Positions 46,649 through 56,882 of a stretch of 64,000 nucleotides of DNA are shown piece after piece. The notes under the pieces are model-generated. The model was not told the origin of the DNA. It ran no database searches and saw only the letters and a list, made by a program, of their open reading frames with translations. This DNA is from Pseudoalteromonas haloplanktis ATCC 14393 (GTDB lineage: Bacteria; Pseudomonadota; Gammaproteobacteria; Enterobacterales; Alteromonadaceae): NCBI RefSeq assembly GCF_000238355.1, contig NZ_AHCA01000002.1, positions 124,001 through 188,000 on the forward strand, read 5' to 3'. Positions within the stretch are counted from its first letter, which is position 1, and each line of letters begins with the position of its first letter. Made by a program: the position numbers and the translations under genes.

Positions 46649-47538
46649 GCAGCCCTGCAAATTTAACCGTTGCCCTAGTGCAACAAAGTAACAGTGATAA
46701 TGCCGAACAAAACATGGCTAAATCAATCGCCGGTATTCGCGATGCGGCAAACCAAGGTGCACAACTGGTGGTGTTACAAGAATTACATCGCAGCCTGTAC
46801 TTTTGTCAAACCGAAGACGTAGATGTCTTTGATTTAGCTGAAACCATCCCAGGTCCAAGCAGTAATACACTCGCTGAGTTAGCAAAAGAGCTGGGGATTG
46901 TGATTGTTGCCTCACTATTTGAAAAACGTGCTACCGGTCTTTATCACAATACTGCGGTTGTGCTTGAAAAAGACGGTACCATTGCAGGCAAATACCGCAA
47001 AATGCATATTCCTGACGATCCTGGTTTTTATGAAAAATTTTACTTCACACCGGGTGATTTAGGCTTTCAGCCGATTCAAACCTCTGTTGGCAAGCTTGGT
47101 GTACTAGTATGTTGGGATCAATGGTTTCCCGAAGCTGCACGCCTAATGGCAATGGCCGGTGCTGAATTATTAATTTACCCAACAGCAATTGGCTGGGATC
47201 CCCGTGACGATAACGCAGAGCAAACGCGTCAAAAAGATGCCTGGGTCATTTCGCAACGTGCACACGCGGTTGCCAATGGTGTGCCAGTGATTAGTTGTAA
47301 CCGTGTTGGTCATGAAAGTGATCCAAGTGGGCAAAGTGACGGTATTCAATTTTGGGGTAATTCATTTATTGCCGGTCCTCAAGGTGAACTGTTAGCTGAA
47401 GCCAATAACACCGATGAGCAACTGTTAGTGGTTGAACTTGATCAAAAACGCTCTGAAAATGTTAGACGAATTTGGCCATACCTACGCGACCGTCGTATTG
47501 ATCATTACCAAGATCTAACCAAAATATATCGCGATTAA
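46645..47538 (+). CDS. aguB: N-carbamoylputrescine amidase AguB
   Basis: The 297-residue nitrilase-fold enzyme completes putrescine synthesis, giving putrescine, CO2 and ammonia. The Glu-Lys-Cys triad is visible: VVLQELHRSLYFCQ, GKYRKMHIPDDPGFYEK and LGVLVCWDQWFPEAARL. It overlaps aguA by four bases and forms with it the plant/Pseudomonas-type agmatine route. Confidence 0.95.
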   Translation: MSSPANLTVALVQQSNSDNAEQNMAKSIAGIRDAANQGAQLVVLQELHRSLYFCQTEDVDVFDLAETIPGPSSNTLAELAKELGIVIVASLFEKRATGLYHNTAVVLEKDGTIAGKYRKMHIPDDPGFYEKFYFTPGDLGFQPIQTSVGKLGVLVCWDQWFPEAARLMAMAGAELLIYPTAIGWDPRDDNAEQTRQKDAWVISQRAHAVANGVPVISCNRVGHESDPSGQSDGIQFWGNSFIAGPQGELLAEANNTDEQLLVVELDQKRSENVRRIWPYLRDRRIDHYQDLTKIYRD

Positions 47539-47548
47539 GAATAAATTA

Positions 47549-47566
47549 GCGCCTCAATTGAGGCGC
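47549..47566. other. Perfect 18-bp palindrome between aguB and mfd
   Basis: GCGCCTC AATT GAGGCGC. No T run follows, and the mfd ribosome site (AAGGAG) begins five bases later, so it may be a translation or transcript-stability hairpin rather than a terminator. Confidence 0.5.
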
Positions 47567-47582
47567 ATTAAAGGAGTAGTAA

Positions 47583-50500
47583 ATGGCGTTTGCGCAATGG
47601 GCAGCCTTGCCTTGGGTAAAATCTCAAAAAGATAAAATTCAATGGGGGCAACTGACAGGCAGTGGGTTAAGTATCGCCATTGCCCAAGGTGTCAAACAAC
47701 AAGATGGCTTAGTGCTGATTGTCACCCCTGATACCCCTAGTGCACTGCGCTTAGAAACCGAATTAGAATGCTTACTTCCTGATCATCCGGTCATGATTTT
47801 TCCCGATTGGGAAACGCTGCCCTATGACCACTTTTCACCTCATCAAGATATTATTTCATCACGTTTAGCCACCTTAAATACGCTAAAAAAAGAACAACAA
47901 AGTGTATTAATTGTGCCGGTTTCAACCTTGATGTTGCGAACAGCCCCTGCTTCGTTTATTTATGGCTCCACCATTAATTTTAAAGTCGGCGATATTCTGG
48001 ATACGCACCAGCTGCGTAATAACTTAGAGCAAGCCGGTTACTTACATGTACAACAAGTGATGGAGCATGGTGAGTACGCCATTCGCGGTTCAATTGTTGA
48101 TTTATACCCGATGGGCAGCCCGCATCCATTTAGACTTGATTTTCTTGATGATGAACTTGACACCATTCGCTTATTTGATGTTGAAAGTCAGCGCTCTGAT
48201 GAAAAAGTCGAAAAAATTGAGTTATTACCTGCCCATGAGTTTCCGACCAATGAAGCGGACATTGAGCGCTTTAGGATCAACTATCGCGAAAAGTTTGGCG
48301 CCAGCTCATCCCAAGATTCTGTGTATATGCAAGTAACCAAAGGCAATTGGCCGGCGGGCATTGAATATTACATGCCGCTGTTTTTCGAGCAACTTGCCAC
48401 TATCTTTGATTACCTACCAGCGCACACCACCGTGATGCAGTTAGGTGATTTAGAAAATGCAGCCGATCACTTTTGGCATGATGTGAATGTACGTTATGAA
48501 AATCGCCGCGTCGATCCCCTCAGACCTTTACTTGAACCGGTTGCCTTATATCAACCGATCAATGAATTGTTTGCCAATTTAGGCAACTTTGCCCGCATTC
48601 GCCTTTCGCAAGCAAAGCTGCCTACTAAGGCGGGAAATAAAAATCTCACTACCAGTGAATTACCGGCTGTGCGCATTGATCATAAACTGCATGAACCGTA
48701 TCAAGCGTTTATCAATTATGTTGCCGCGCAAAAAAAACAAAAAGGCCGTATTTTACTGTCGGTTGAATCAGACGGTCGCAGGGAATCTTTACTCGCCATA
48801 CTTAAACCCAGTGGTCTAAAATTTAAAGAGTTTTTATCATTCGACGAGTTTGTTAATAGTAGTAGCGATGTAGGGCTGATTGTCAGCCCATTAGAACAAA
48901 GTGTGGTGCTAGGCACTAAGCCTGTATTATCAATTATTACAGAGCAAGAGTTACTCGGAATTAAAGTATCGCAGCGCCGTCGTCGTAAACATAAATACGA
49001 AGCCAGCCAAGATGCGTTAATTCGTAATCTTGCAGAGCTTAAAGTAGGCCAACCTATTGTTCACCTTGATCACGGCGTAGGCCGCTATCAGGGGCTACAG
49101 ACGATTGATGCAGCAGGTTTGATCACCGAATTTGTTACTATCACCTATGCTAATGATGCAAAACTGTATGTGCCGGTATCAGCACTGCATATGTTAAGTC
49201 GTTATTCTGGAGGGGAAGAAGCCAGTGCCCCACTACATAAACTGGGCTCAGATGCATGGGAAAAAGCGAAAAAACGCGCAGCTGAGAAAGTCCGTGATGT
49301 GGCAGCTGAATTACTCGACATTTATGCTAAGCGACAAGCAAAACCAGGTAATGCCTTTAAGCTTGATGGCGCAGCTTATCGGGTATTTAGTGATAGTTTT
49401 CCGTTTGAAGAAACTGACGATCAACGCAATGCCATCGAGGCTGTGTTAGGCGATATGCAAAGTAAACACGCTATGGACCGACTAGTCTGTGGTGATGTTG
49501 GTTTTGGTAAAACAGAAGTTGCCATGCGCGCCGCATTTGTTGCAGTGAACGATAACAAGCAAGTTGCGGTATTAGTTCCAACCACATTACTTGCACAACA
49601 ACACTATGAAAACTTTAAAGACCGCTTTGCTGATTTACCCATTGAAGTAGGTGTACTGTCTCGCTTTAATTCGCCAAAAGAGCAAAAAGACACCTTAGAA
49701 AAAATGGCCAAAGGTACCCTAGACATTGTCATTGGTACCCATAAGCTTATTCAGCAAGATATTATTTTCAAAGACTTAGGCTTATTAATAGTCGACGAAG
49801 AGCACCGTTTTGGGGTTCGTCAAAAAGAAAAAATCAAATCATTGCGTGCCGATGTTGATATTTTAACGCTAACGGCAACACCTATCCCACGGACTTTAAA
49901 CATGGCCATGAGTGGTATGCGTGACTTATCAATCATCGCCACCCCACCTGCGAAACGTTTGGCAGTAAAAACATTTGTTCGCCAACGCGATGCTGATTTA
50001 ATAAGAGAAGCGGTGCTGCGTGAAATTAAACGCGGCGGCCAAGTCTACTTTTTACATAACAATGTTGAAACTATTGATCGTGTCGCTGAAGAAATTAGCG
50101 AGTGGGTGCCAGAAGCAAGCGTTGCCTCTGCGCATGGACAAATGCGCGAACGAGATTTAGAGCAATTGATGAGTGAATTTTATCACCAAAAATATAATGT
50201 ATTAGTGTGTACTACGATCATCGAAACGGGTATTGATATCCCAACAGCTAATACCATTATTATGGATAGAGCCGATAAACTGGGTTTAGCGCAATTACAT
50301 CAGCTGCGCGGTCGTGTTGGCCGTAGCCACCATCAAGCCTACGCCTATTTATTAACGGGTAATCCAAAAGCACTGTCCAAAGATGCTGTAAAACGCCTTG
50401 AAGCGATAGAGTCTCTCGAAGATTTGGGCGCAGGTTTTGCGCTTGCGACCCATGATTTAGAAATTCGTGGTGCTGGTGAACTATTAGGCGATGACCAATC

Positions 50501-51056
50501 CGGACAAATGCAAACCATCGGCTTTAGTTTATACATGGAAATGCTAGAGCAAGCGGTGAAAGCCCTACGTGAAGGTAAAGAGCCAACCCTTGAAAACTTA
50601 CTCCATCAACAAAGTGAAGTCGATTTAAAACTCGCAGCTTTATTACCTGATGACTATATTCATGATGTTAATGCGCGATTAGGAATTTACAAACGAGTTG
50701 CCAGCTGCGCTAATATTGATGATATGGATGAATTACAAGTTGAACTGATCGATCGCTTTGGTTTATTGCCCGATGCCACGAAAAACTTGTTTAGTTTGCA
50801 GCAGCTCAAACTCAAAGCCAGTGAATTAGGAATTAAGAAAATTGAAGCGAATCCTAAGGGTGGCTATTTCGAGTTTAGCCAACATACTAAGGTTAACCCT
50901 AGCTTCATTATAGGTTTGATACAAAGTGCGCCTAAGGTGTACAAAATGGATGGTGCAAATAAGTTGCGCTTTGCGATCAATGAGGCAAATGCCCGTGAAC
51001 GCTTAAAAATGGTCACTGCAATGATTGCAGATTTCGAAAAAAAGGTTAGCCATTAA
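47583..51056 (+). CDS. mfd: Transcription-repair coupling factor Mfd
   Basis: The 1157-residue ATPase removes RNA polymerase stalled at lesions and recruits UvrA. The order is normal: UvrB-like N-terminal region (FPDWETLPYDHFSPHQDI), the polymerase-interacting CarD-like domain (GQPIVHLDHGVGRYQGL), the RecG-like motor with Walker A (CGDVGFGKTEVAMRA), DEEHRFG and TATPIPRTLNMAMSG, the ETGIDIPTANTII motif, and the C-terminal TRCF domain. AAGGAG precedes the ATG. csiV begins in its stop region (TAATG). Confidence 0.97.
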   Translation: MAFAQWAALPWVKSQKDKIQWGQLTGSGLSIAIAQGVKQQDGLVLIVTPDTPSALRLETELECLLPDHPVMIFPDWETLPYDHFSPHQDIISSRLATLNTLKKEQQSVLIVPVSTLMLRTAPASFIYGSTINFKVGDILDTHQLRNNLEQAGYLHVQQVMEHGEYAIRGSIVDLYPMGSPHPFRLDFLDDELDTIRLFDVESQRSDEKVEKIELLPAHEFPTNEADIERFRINYREKFGASSSQDSVYMQVTKGNWPAGIEYYMPLFFEQLATIFDYLPAHTTVMQLGDLENAADHFWHDVNVRYENRRVDPLRPLLEPVALYQPINELFANLGNFARIRLSQAKLPTKAGNKNLTTSELPAVRIDHKLHEPYQAFINYVAAQKKQKGRILLSVESDGRRESLLAILKPSGLKFKEFLSFDEFVNSSSDVGLIVSPLEQSVVLGTKPVLSIITEQELLGIKVSQRRRRKHKYEASQDALIRNLAELKVGQPIVHLDHGVGRYQGLQTIDAAGLITEFVTITYANDAKLYVPVSALHMLSRYSGGEEASAPLHKLGSDAWEKAKKRAAEKVRDVAAELLDIYAKRQAKPGNAFKLDGAAYRVFSDSFPFEETDDQRNAIEAVLGDMQSKHAMDRLVCGDVGFGKTEVAMRAAFVAVNDNKQVAVLVPTTLLAQQHYENFKDRFADLPIEVGVLSRFNSPKEQKDTLEKMAKGTLDIVIGTHKLIQQDIIFKDLGLLIVDEEHRFGVRQKEKIKSLRADVDILTLTATPIPRTLNMAMSGMRDLSIIATPPAKRLAVKTFVRQRDADLIREAVLREIKRGGQVYFLHNNVETIDRVAEEISEWVPEASVASAHGQMRERDLEQLMSEFYHQKYNVLVCTTIIETGIDIPTANTIIMDRADKLGLAQLHQLRGRVGRSHHQAYAYLLTGNPKALSKDAVKRLEAIESLEDLGAGFALATHDLEIRGAGELLGDDQSGQMQTIGFSLYMEMLEQAVKALREGKEPTLENLLHQQSEVDLKLAALLPDDYIHDVNARLGIYKRVASCANIDDMDELQVELIDRFGLLPDATKNLFSLQQLKLKASELGIKKIEANPKGGYFEFSQHTKVNPSFIIGLIQSAPKVYKMDGANKLRFAINEANARERLKMVTAMIADFEKKVSH

Positions 51057-51892
51057 TGTTGCTTAAAAAATCTCTGATCCTACTGTGCTGCGTATTCAGC
51101 AGTGCAGCATTTGCTGAGCGTTGGTTTGAAGTTGAAGTACTCATTTTCAAACAACGCCCTGCCCCTTATCTGCAAGAAGATTTTAGTTTGGAGCAAGATC
51201 CAATCAGGGCCAAGCGTAGCCTTGATTTACTGACACCACTTTATAGCGAGCAAGCAAAACAAGACTGTATAAATGGTGACAGCCGTTTTAATTCACAGTC
51301 ATTAACCGACTCAGTAATTGGTGCCAGTCACTCTAACTTATGTGATGACAGTATTGATTATTTACACAGTTACTCAAGCTTACCAATAAGTCCATTAGCG
51401 CCAGCTAAAGACGATATGGAGCAAACCTACTTACTTGCCCCAGAGCAGCTACAATTTAAGTCACAACAACAAGAATTGATACGCAAAGGTCTGAGGCCTT
51501 TACTGCATACTGGTTGGCGTTTCGCTGGAGCAAGTCAGTCTCGCTCTGAGCATATCAAACTATTTGCTGGTAAATTATTACGCGCCCCAGTCGTTGCCTC
51601 TACATCACAATATTCAAATAATGACTTCATTAGTTTAGTGAGCTCGAATCAACCCATTGTCCCCGAAATTGAACAAGCGGCTGATCAATGGGAGTTAGAT
51701 GGTATCTTTAATATTTACCTGCGCCATTACTTATTTATTAACGCTAGTTTTGATGTTAATGAAAGCCTACCTAATGGTGACATTCAGCATGCTCGATTTT
51801 CACAATTTAAGCGGGTAATAAGTGGCGAGATACATTATTTTGATCATCCTAAAATGGGGATGATCGTGCAAATTAGAAAATTTAAACACTAA
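51056..51892 (+). CDS. CsiV-family periplasmic protein
   Basis: The 278-residue precursor has a signal peptide (about 1-20, SSAAFAERW) followed by WFEVEVLIFKQR, the opening of the CsiV family, and a C-terminal SGEIHYFDHPKMGMIVQIRKF. In Shewanella CsiV interacts with the lipoprotein LpoA-like glycosyltransferase regulation and peptidoglycan; details are limited. The ATG overlaps the mfd stop, an arrangement common in this order. Confidence 0.82.
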   Translation: MLLKKSLILLCCVFSSAAFAERWFEVEVLIFKQRPAPYLQEDFSLEQDPIRAKRSLDLLTPLYSEQAKQDCINGDSRFNSQSLTDSVIGASHSNLCDDSIDYLHSYSSLPISPLAPAKDDMEQTYLLAPEQLQFKSQQQELIRKGLRPLLHTGWRFAGASQSRSEHIKLFAGKLLRAPVVASTSQYSNNDFISLVSSNQPIVPEIEQAADQWELDGIFNIYLRHYLFINASFDVNESLPNGDIQHARFSQFKRVISGEIHYFDHPKMGMIVQIRKFKH

Positions 51893-51909
51893 ATAAAGGA
51901 AGATAATCA

Positions 51910-52161
51910 ATGAAAAAGTTTTTCATTATCGCGGCAGCATTGAGCCTTGCAGCCTGCTCAAAAGTAAGTTTAGAAAATTACGAAAAGATCGAAATAGGTA
52001 TGGATAAAACCGAAGTTGAAGCCATCTTAGGGAGTGCAGATAGTTGTGTAGAAAAAACCCTACATACAAACTGCACATGGGGTAATGAGAGTAAAAACAT
52101 CGAAATTACGCTAGTGTCTGATAAAGTATCTTTATACAGCAAAAACGGTTTAGAGAAGTAA
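51910..52161 (+). CDS. Small DUF3862/BamE-like lipoprotein
   Basis: The 83-residue precursor has a short lipoprotein signal (LSLAACS, Cys at about residue 17). The mature part has the BamE/SmpA-like pattern YEKIEIGMDKTEVEAILGSAD and a cysteine pair (DSCVEK, HTNCTWG). AAAGGAAG lies before the ATG. Function is unknown; it should be anchored in the outer or inner membrane. It may be co-transcribed with csiV (17 bases apart). Confidence 0.75.
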   Translation: MKKFFIIAAALSLAACSKVSLENYEKIEIGMDKTEVEAILGSADSCVEKTLHTNCTWGNESKNIEITLVSDKVSLYSKNGLEK

Positions 52162-52166
52162 AAATC

Positions 52167-52197
52167 AAACCAGATGGAACATATCTCCATCTGGTTT
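52167..52197. terminator. Terminator between the convergent lipoprotein and HPP genes
   Basis: AAACCAGATGGA (52167-52178), loop ACATATC and TCCATCTGGTTT (52186-52197) form a perfect 12-bp stem followed by TATAAAA; A/T flanks suit both strands. Confidence 0.82.
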
Positions 52198-52205
52198 TAT
52201 AAAAT

Positions 52206-52754
52206 CTACCACCAGTATACTGGGTAATGGCGTTTAGGATTGCGTGATAAATTATTAACTAATAACCCCACCAATAACATAATTGCAGCTCCTGATAACA
52301 CAGGACTTATTACATAGAAATACCCAAGTTTCTGTATCGACTCACCACCGATCACAGCAATCAATGCTGTTGCCCCGCCTGGCGGGTGCAATGTACGGGT
52401 TAAATGCATCACTGCTATTGATACTGACACTGCAAGCGCACTGGCCAACATTAAATCGCTGCCTAAAAATTTGGCAACGGTTACTCCTACCAGAGCACTA
52501 AAAAAATGGCCACCAATCAAATTGCGTGGTTGAGAAAACTCAGCCAATGGCGCACCATAAATAAGCACTGCAGTAGCCCCTAAAGAGCCAATTAAATATA
52601 AGTTACTTAGTGGGTCAAACTGTAAGCTTTTACCAATCATAGCCACTAAGTAAATCCCCAAGAAAGAGCCAAGTAATGACCATAGAATTTTACTCATCGG
52701 TTTACGTGGCGGGCATTGGCTTGTTGCTGTCATTCTAGAGATAAGCAGACGCAT
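52206..52754 (-). CDS. HPP-family membrane protein
   Basis: The 182-residue protein has four to five membrane helices and the family signature LHPPGGATALIAVIGG near residues 117-132, plus SQPRNLIGGHFFSALVG. HPP proteins of some bacteria and chloroplasts are nitrite transporters; no CBS domains follow here, so it is the short form. GGGAG precedes the ATG. It is followed on the same strand by nothing within the unit and is convergent with the lipoprotein gene. Confidence 0.85.
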   Translation of the reverse strand: MRLLISRMTATSQCPPRKPMSKILWSLLGSFLGIYLVAMIGKSLQFDPLSNLYLIGSLGATAVLIYGAPLAEFSQPRNLIGGHFFSALVGVTVAKFLGSDLMLASALAVSVSIAVMHLTRTLHPPGGATALIAVIGGESIQKLGYFYVISPVLSGAAIMLLVGLLVNNLSRNPKRHYPVYWW

Positions 52755-52823
52755 TGTACTCCCATTAAGGCAGAATAAAGAGGGTGATAATACCTGATAG
52801 CGATTGAAAATAGACTAAATTAT

Positions 52824-54179
52824 TTATTCCATTTCGCTATAAATAAGCTCAATGTTAACTATTTTACTTCTGTTTAAAGTGATCTTATAACGTTGGTATT
52901 TTATCTCCTGAGCACTTTGATAAGAAACCACCACATTCAATTGGTATCTACGCTCTACACTTTGTTTAGATATCTTATTATTATCAATATGATATAGCTT
53001 ACCTTCACCCTTTTTTAAGTTACGCGTAAATGCAGCTAAACTGAACTGTAAATTCTGTTGCAAACTATCATAGCCAGGTAAAAACTCTTTAGCGCTCACC
53101 CGAATCTCACTGGCAAAATGCAACCACTGCGCCGCTTGTTTATTTTGCTGGCGCCGCTTTGAAAATATCTTTCTAACATCCTCAGGAATATGCCTAAAAC
53201 GGGTATATTCAAGCCATATATATTGTGTGGCTATTTTGTCTTTAGTTACGCTATTACGAAATTGAAATCGCCATTTGGGCCGTCCTTTTACTATTGCTCG
53301 CCAAATTACTCGGGTAATATCTTCTTTAAAAATTTCCCGCATACCATAAATGGCACCTAAAATAATCACTAAGGTAGCTGTCACTTCAGTAAACGAGATC
53401 CGGGCATTCAGTACAACCACCATCACAAATGCCATTATGATTGCGGTAACAGTGCCTTTAACGAGTCGTTTTAAATAGCTGTTAAGGTGACGAGTACTCC
53501 GGTTCAACACCACCCCATGCTCAATCAAACGCTGTAATAAGCGCATTTTATTAGTAAGTCGATTAGCATCAAGCAACGTCGATTCTGAGTTATATTGTTG
53601 TTCATGGCGATAGTCTTGCTCAGCTTTACAAAAATTCATCAGCTCAGTGCGCTCTTTGGCGTAATCACTACTGCGTGGTCCTTCATCAAGCAACTTTAAA
53701 AATGACTGCTCAATATGCCAGCTTAAATAATTGTCAGCATTGGTGTAAAACGAAATCAGCTTCTCGTCATCAGGGGTATAACGTCTTAATTTTTTTAGTA
53801 AGCCCTGGCTTAACTCACACAACTCAATGGCCCGCTGATAGAATTCATCAAGCTCTTTAATCTTTAATGTATCTTTAATATCTGTATCAATTGCTAAGCG
53901 CACTTGATAGCAATAGAGGTTAAGATTTTGCCGGTAATCTTGCTGTTCGCCTTTATTTTTACTGACAAAGCGACTACGCACTAAAGGTAAATGGATATTA
54001 TTGGCGTTATAGGCTAAGTGCGATTTAAAGTGATTATTAAAATACGCTTCTTCAGTGAGCGTTTGTGGGTTGATCCCCATTTCATTAGGGATAGAAAAGT
54101 ACAAGTCAATACGCTGTTCAGAGCGCGGACTCAGTTCTGGTTCGATAATAAAGGATAAGTTTTCATCCTGTTTTAACAA
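52824..54179 (-). CDS. Unrecognised membrane protein, 451 residues
   Basis: I do not recognise a family. The protein is long, charged and rich in Tyr, Gln and Arg, with no signal peptide; two adjacent hydrophobic segments lie at about 245-285 (AIIMAFVMVVVLNARISF and ATLVIILGAIYGMREIF), so about 240 residues precede and 165 follow a membrane hairpin, both likely cytosolic. The N-terminus (IIEPELSPRSEQRIDLYFSI) could be a beta-rich domain. The ATG has AGGAG seven bases upstream. It stands alone between the HPP gene and the TonB receptor. Confidence 0.6.
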   Translation of the reverse strand: MLKQDENLSFIIEPELSPRSEQRIDLYFSIPNEMGINPQTLTEEAYFNNHFKSHLAYNANNIHLPLVRSRFVSKNKGEQQDYRQNLNLYCYQVRLAIDTDIKDTLKIKELDEFYQRAIELCELSQGLLKKLRRYTPDDEKLISFYTNADNYLSWHIEQSFLKLLDEGPRSSDYAKERTELMNFCKAEQDYRHEQQYNSESTLLDANRLTNKMRLLQRLIEHGVVLNRSTRHLNSYLKRLVKGTVTAIIMAFVMVVVLNARISFTEVTATLVIILGAIYGMREIFKEDITRVIWRAIVKGRPKWRFQFRNSVTKDKIATQYIWLEYTRFRHIPEDVRKIFSKRRQQNKQAAQWLHFASEIRVSAKEFLPGYDSLQQNLQFSLAAFTRNLKKGEGKLYHIDNNKISKQSVERRYQLNVVVSYQSAQEIKYQRYKITLNRSKIVNIELIYSEME

Positions 54180-54240
54180 TCAACTCTCCTAAAAAAATTT
54201 AGATACGTTTAGTTTACTGTTACACCTGTGTTTGTTCAAT

Positions 54241-54270
54241 AAAAAAGGCCTAGTAAAAACTAGGCCTTAG
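54241..54270 (-). terminator. Terminator of the second TonB receptor gene
   Basis: AAGGCCTAGT (54245-54254), AAAA, ACTAGGCCTT (54259-54268) form a 10-bp perfect stem; on the minus strand it runs into a T tract. Confidence 0.9.
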
Positions 54271-54293
54271 AAAGAATCAAAGTCAGTTACTGA

Positions 54294-56882
54294 TTAGAAT
54301 TTAACATTCACACCAGCAAAGAAACGACGACCTAATACATCGTACGTGTACGGGTCGGTATTTGAATCATTATTACCTGAGTAATAAGGTGCTTGCTTAT
54401 CAAATAAGTTGTTAACACCTGCAGATAATGAAACTGTATCATTGATCAAATAAGAACCACTCACATCATGATAAATAACAGTACCAACATCTGGAACTAA
54501 ACATTCACTATCTGCAGCTAAGCAAGAGTAACTGTCTAATCCGCTGATATAACGCGCTTGATAACGTGCATCCCAGTTATCACCAGCTACATTCAATGTA
54601 AAGTTAGTTTTCAGATCAGCATAACTACCGATACCTGATGTAATTACCCCAGTGTAATCAATTGAGTTAGTACCTGTATCAACAATATATTCATCAAGTA
54701 TTGTTACATCTAGGCCGGTACGCCATGCAAGACCAGCTGCATCAAATGCATATGTGAAGTTAAGGTCATAACCTTTAGTTTGTTCAGCACCAATGTTTTG
54801 TAATTGGTTGTTGAAGCTGATTCGACCCGTACTCTGATTAAAGTTAATGTTTGCAGACTGACATAAAGCAGTACCAGTATTTGCGTAATTACCTGTTGCA
54901 GCATCAAGACAGCTATCAACAATATATTGGTTATTTACACTAGAGATAGAGTTCTCAATCTGAATATCATAGTAATCAACAGTCATAGAGAAGCCATCAA
55001 ACCAAGAAGGAGCATATACAAAACCAGCAGTCACTGTATCAGCCAGTTCAGGTGTTAACTGATCATTACCACCAACAGTCACTTCAGCTTGGTCTTGAGC
55101 ACCTGGGAATTTCACATTTTCAAATGAAGGTGATTTACCTTGGTATAATTCAGACACAGTTGGAGCACGGAACGCAGTTGAACGTACCGCACGAAGCATC
55201 AACTCATCGTTTACACGCCAAGTTAAACCAAGCTTCCATGTTTCATCTGAACCAAATGTGCTGTAATCAAATGCACGTACTGCAGCACTTAAATCAATGT
55301 TATCAGCAAAAGCTGTATCTGCAACTAATGGAATAGCTAATTCAAGATAAGCTTCGTTCACGTCAAAACGACCGCCTGTAGGCTCAACACGCGGATCATT
55401 TGCAAGACCTTGTGAAGTTAATGAGTCTGGTACATACCATGCTTTTTCTTCACGATGTTCAACACCAGCAGCAAAACCAACATAACCTGCTGGAAGCTCC
55501 ATCACTTCGCCGTTAAGACCTGCAGACACAACAACTAATTGGCTACCACCAGAGTTATTTTCTGTGTAATTGTATGGTGCTAAATTCTCAGCAGTCCAAT
55601 CAGCTTGATCTAATGGGTTGAATGTACCTGCACCAATTGCATCTTGGATTGAGCCCATATTTAAAAGGTTTGTTGCACGGTCAACGGCATCATTACGACC
55701 GAATACAACAGAAGTATCCCAGCCCCAACCATTATCTAAGTCACCTTCTAGGCCTACAACAGTTCGAACAGTATCAACTACTTGCTCGTAACCACGAGGA
55801 CCAATATCCGACATACGACGACCATACGAGATAGCTTCACCATCTGCAACACCGTGAGATATTAGTGAATCTCCCATGCTTGCTTGATCATAGGTAAAAT
55901 CAAACCATACAGGTTGCGGCGCCATTTGTTGTGTAGACCAACGCTTAGAATATGTGAATTCAGAAAATAAACGCGTGTCATCTGTTAACTCAAAATGGCC
56001 GATACCTGTTAAATTTAAGCGACGCATTGGTGTATACAAGTAACTGTCTGGTGCAAAATTGTATGCATCATTCTCAGCTACATAGTCATGCCAGCCACCG
56101 TCAGCTTGACCTTGTAAGTCAGCAGTTTCACCCCATACTCGCCCATTTGGACTGTAAGGTGAGCCGCCGCAATAGAAACTAGCATTATCAAAATCTTCTT
56201 CTATCGGGCATGATGAAAAATCACGATCACCCTGAGAAGCTTCACCGCGGTCAGTGTACTGAAGACCAATAACTACGTTACCACGGTCAAAGCTAGAACC
56301 CATTGTAATGTCAAATGATGTTTCATCTGCATCACCTTCACCAGTGATAGCACCATTAAGGTTCATATCAAGGCCTTCAAAATCATCTTTTAAAATGATA
56401 TTTACAACACCAGCAACCGCGTCAGTACCATAAACAGCAGATGCACCATCTTTAAGTACTTCAACTTGCTTGATCATTGATACAGGGATAGTGTTTAAAT
56501 CAACTGTAGACGCTGCACCAGTACCTGAGTTGATCATACGACGACCATTTACTAATACTAATGTACGTTGTGCACCTAGACCACGAAGGTCAACGCGAGC
56601 ATTCCCCCCAGATCCATTGTTAACAGCGGGGTTAGTCATAGCACCACTAGCTGCCGTCATTTTTTGTAATACACTATCGATGCTACTTGCACCCATAGCT
56701 TGAATTTCATCTGCACCGATCAAAGTTACTGGGCTTGACGTTTCCATGTCTGTGCGTTTGATACGAGAACCCGTTACTTGGATTTTTTCGATTGATTGTG
56801 CTGCTTCGTCTGCAGCTATAACACTTGTTGAGAACATAGGAATTGCTGAAATAACAGCTAAACCAAGAATTGATTTTTTCAT
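54294..56882 (-). CDS. TonB-dependent receptor
   Basis: From ATG 56882 (AGGG seven bases upstream) the precursor has 862 residues: signal peptide (about 1-24, TSVIAADEA), TonB-box-like IEKIQVTGSRIKRTD, plug (LRGLGAQRTLVLVNGRRM; VLKDGASAVYGTDAVAGVVN) and a 22-strand barrel ending RRFFAGVNVKF. There is no STN domain. The N-terminal style matches receptors that take up sugars or peptides in marine Alteromonadales, but no substrate-use genes are adjacent. About 720 gene-free bases lie upstream. Confidence 0.92.
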   Translation of the reverse strand: MKKSILGLAVISAIPMFSTSVIAADEAAQSIEKIQVTGSRIKRTDMETSSPVTLIGADEIQAMGASSIDSVLQKMTAASGAMTNPAVNNGSGGNARVDLRGLGAQRTLVLVNGRRMINSGTGAASTVDLNTIPVSMIKQVEVLKDGASAVYGTDAVAGVVNIILKDDFEGLDMNLNGAITGEGDADETSFDITMGSSFDRGNVVIGLQYTDRGEASQGDRDFSSCPIEEDFDNASFYCGGSPYSPNGRVWGETADLQGQADGGWHDYVAENDAYNFAPDSYLYTPMRRLNLTGIGHFELTDDTRLFSEFTYSKRWSTQQMAPQPVWFDFTYDQASMGDSLISHGVADGEAISYGRRMSDIGPRGYEQVVDTVRTVVGLEGDLDNGWGWDTSVVFGRNDAVDRATNLLNMGSIQDAIGAGTFNPLDQADWTAENLAPYNYTENNSGGSQLVVVSAGLNGEVMELPAGYVGFAAGVEHREEKAWYVPDSLTSQGLANDPRVEPTGGRFDVNEAYLELAIPLVADTAFADNIDLSAAVRAFDYSTFGSDETWKLGLTWRVNDELMLRAVRSTAFRAPTVSELYQGKSPSFENVKFPGAQDQAEVTVGGNDQLTPELADTVTAGFVYAPSWFDGFSMTVDYYDIQIENSISSVNNQYIVDSCLDAATGNYANTGTALCQSANINFNQSTGRISFNNQLQNIGAEQTKGYDLNFTYAFDAAGLAWRTGLDVTILDEYIVDTGTNSIDYTGVITSGIGSYADLKTNFTLNVAGDNWDARYQARYISGLDSYSCLAADSECLVPDVGTVIYHDVSGSYLINDTVSLSAGVNNLFDKQAPYYSGNNDSNTDPYTYDVLGRRFFAGVNVKF

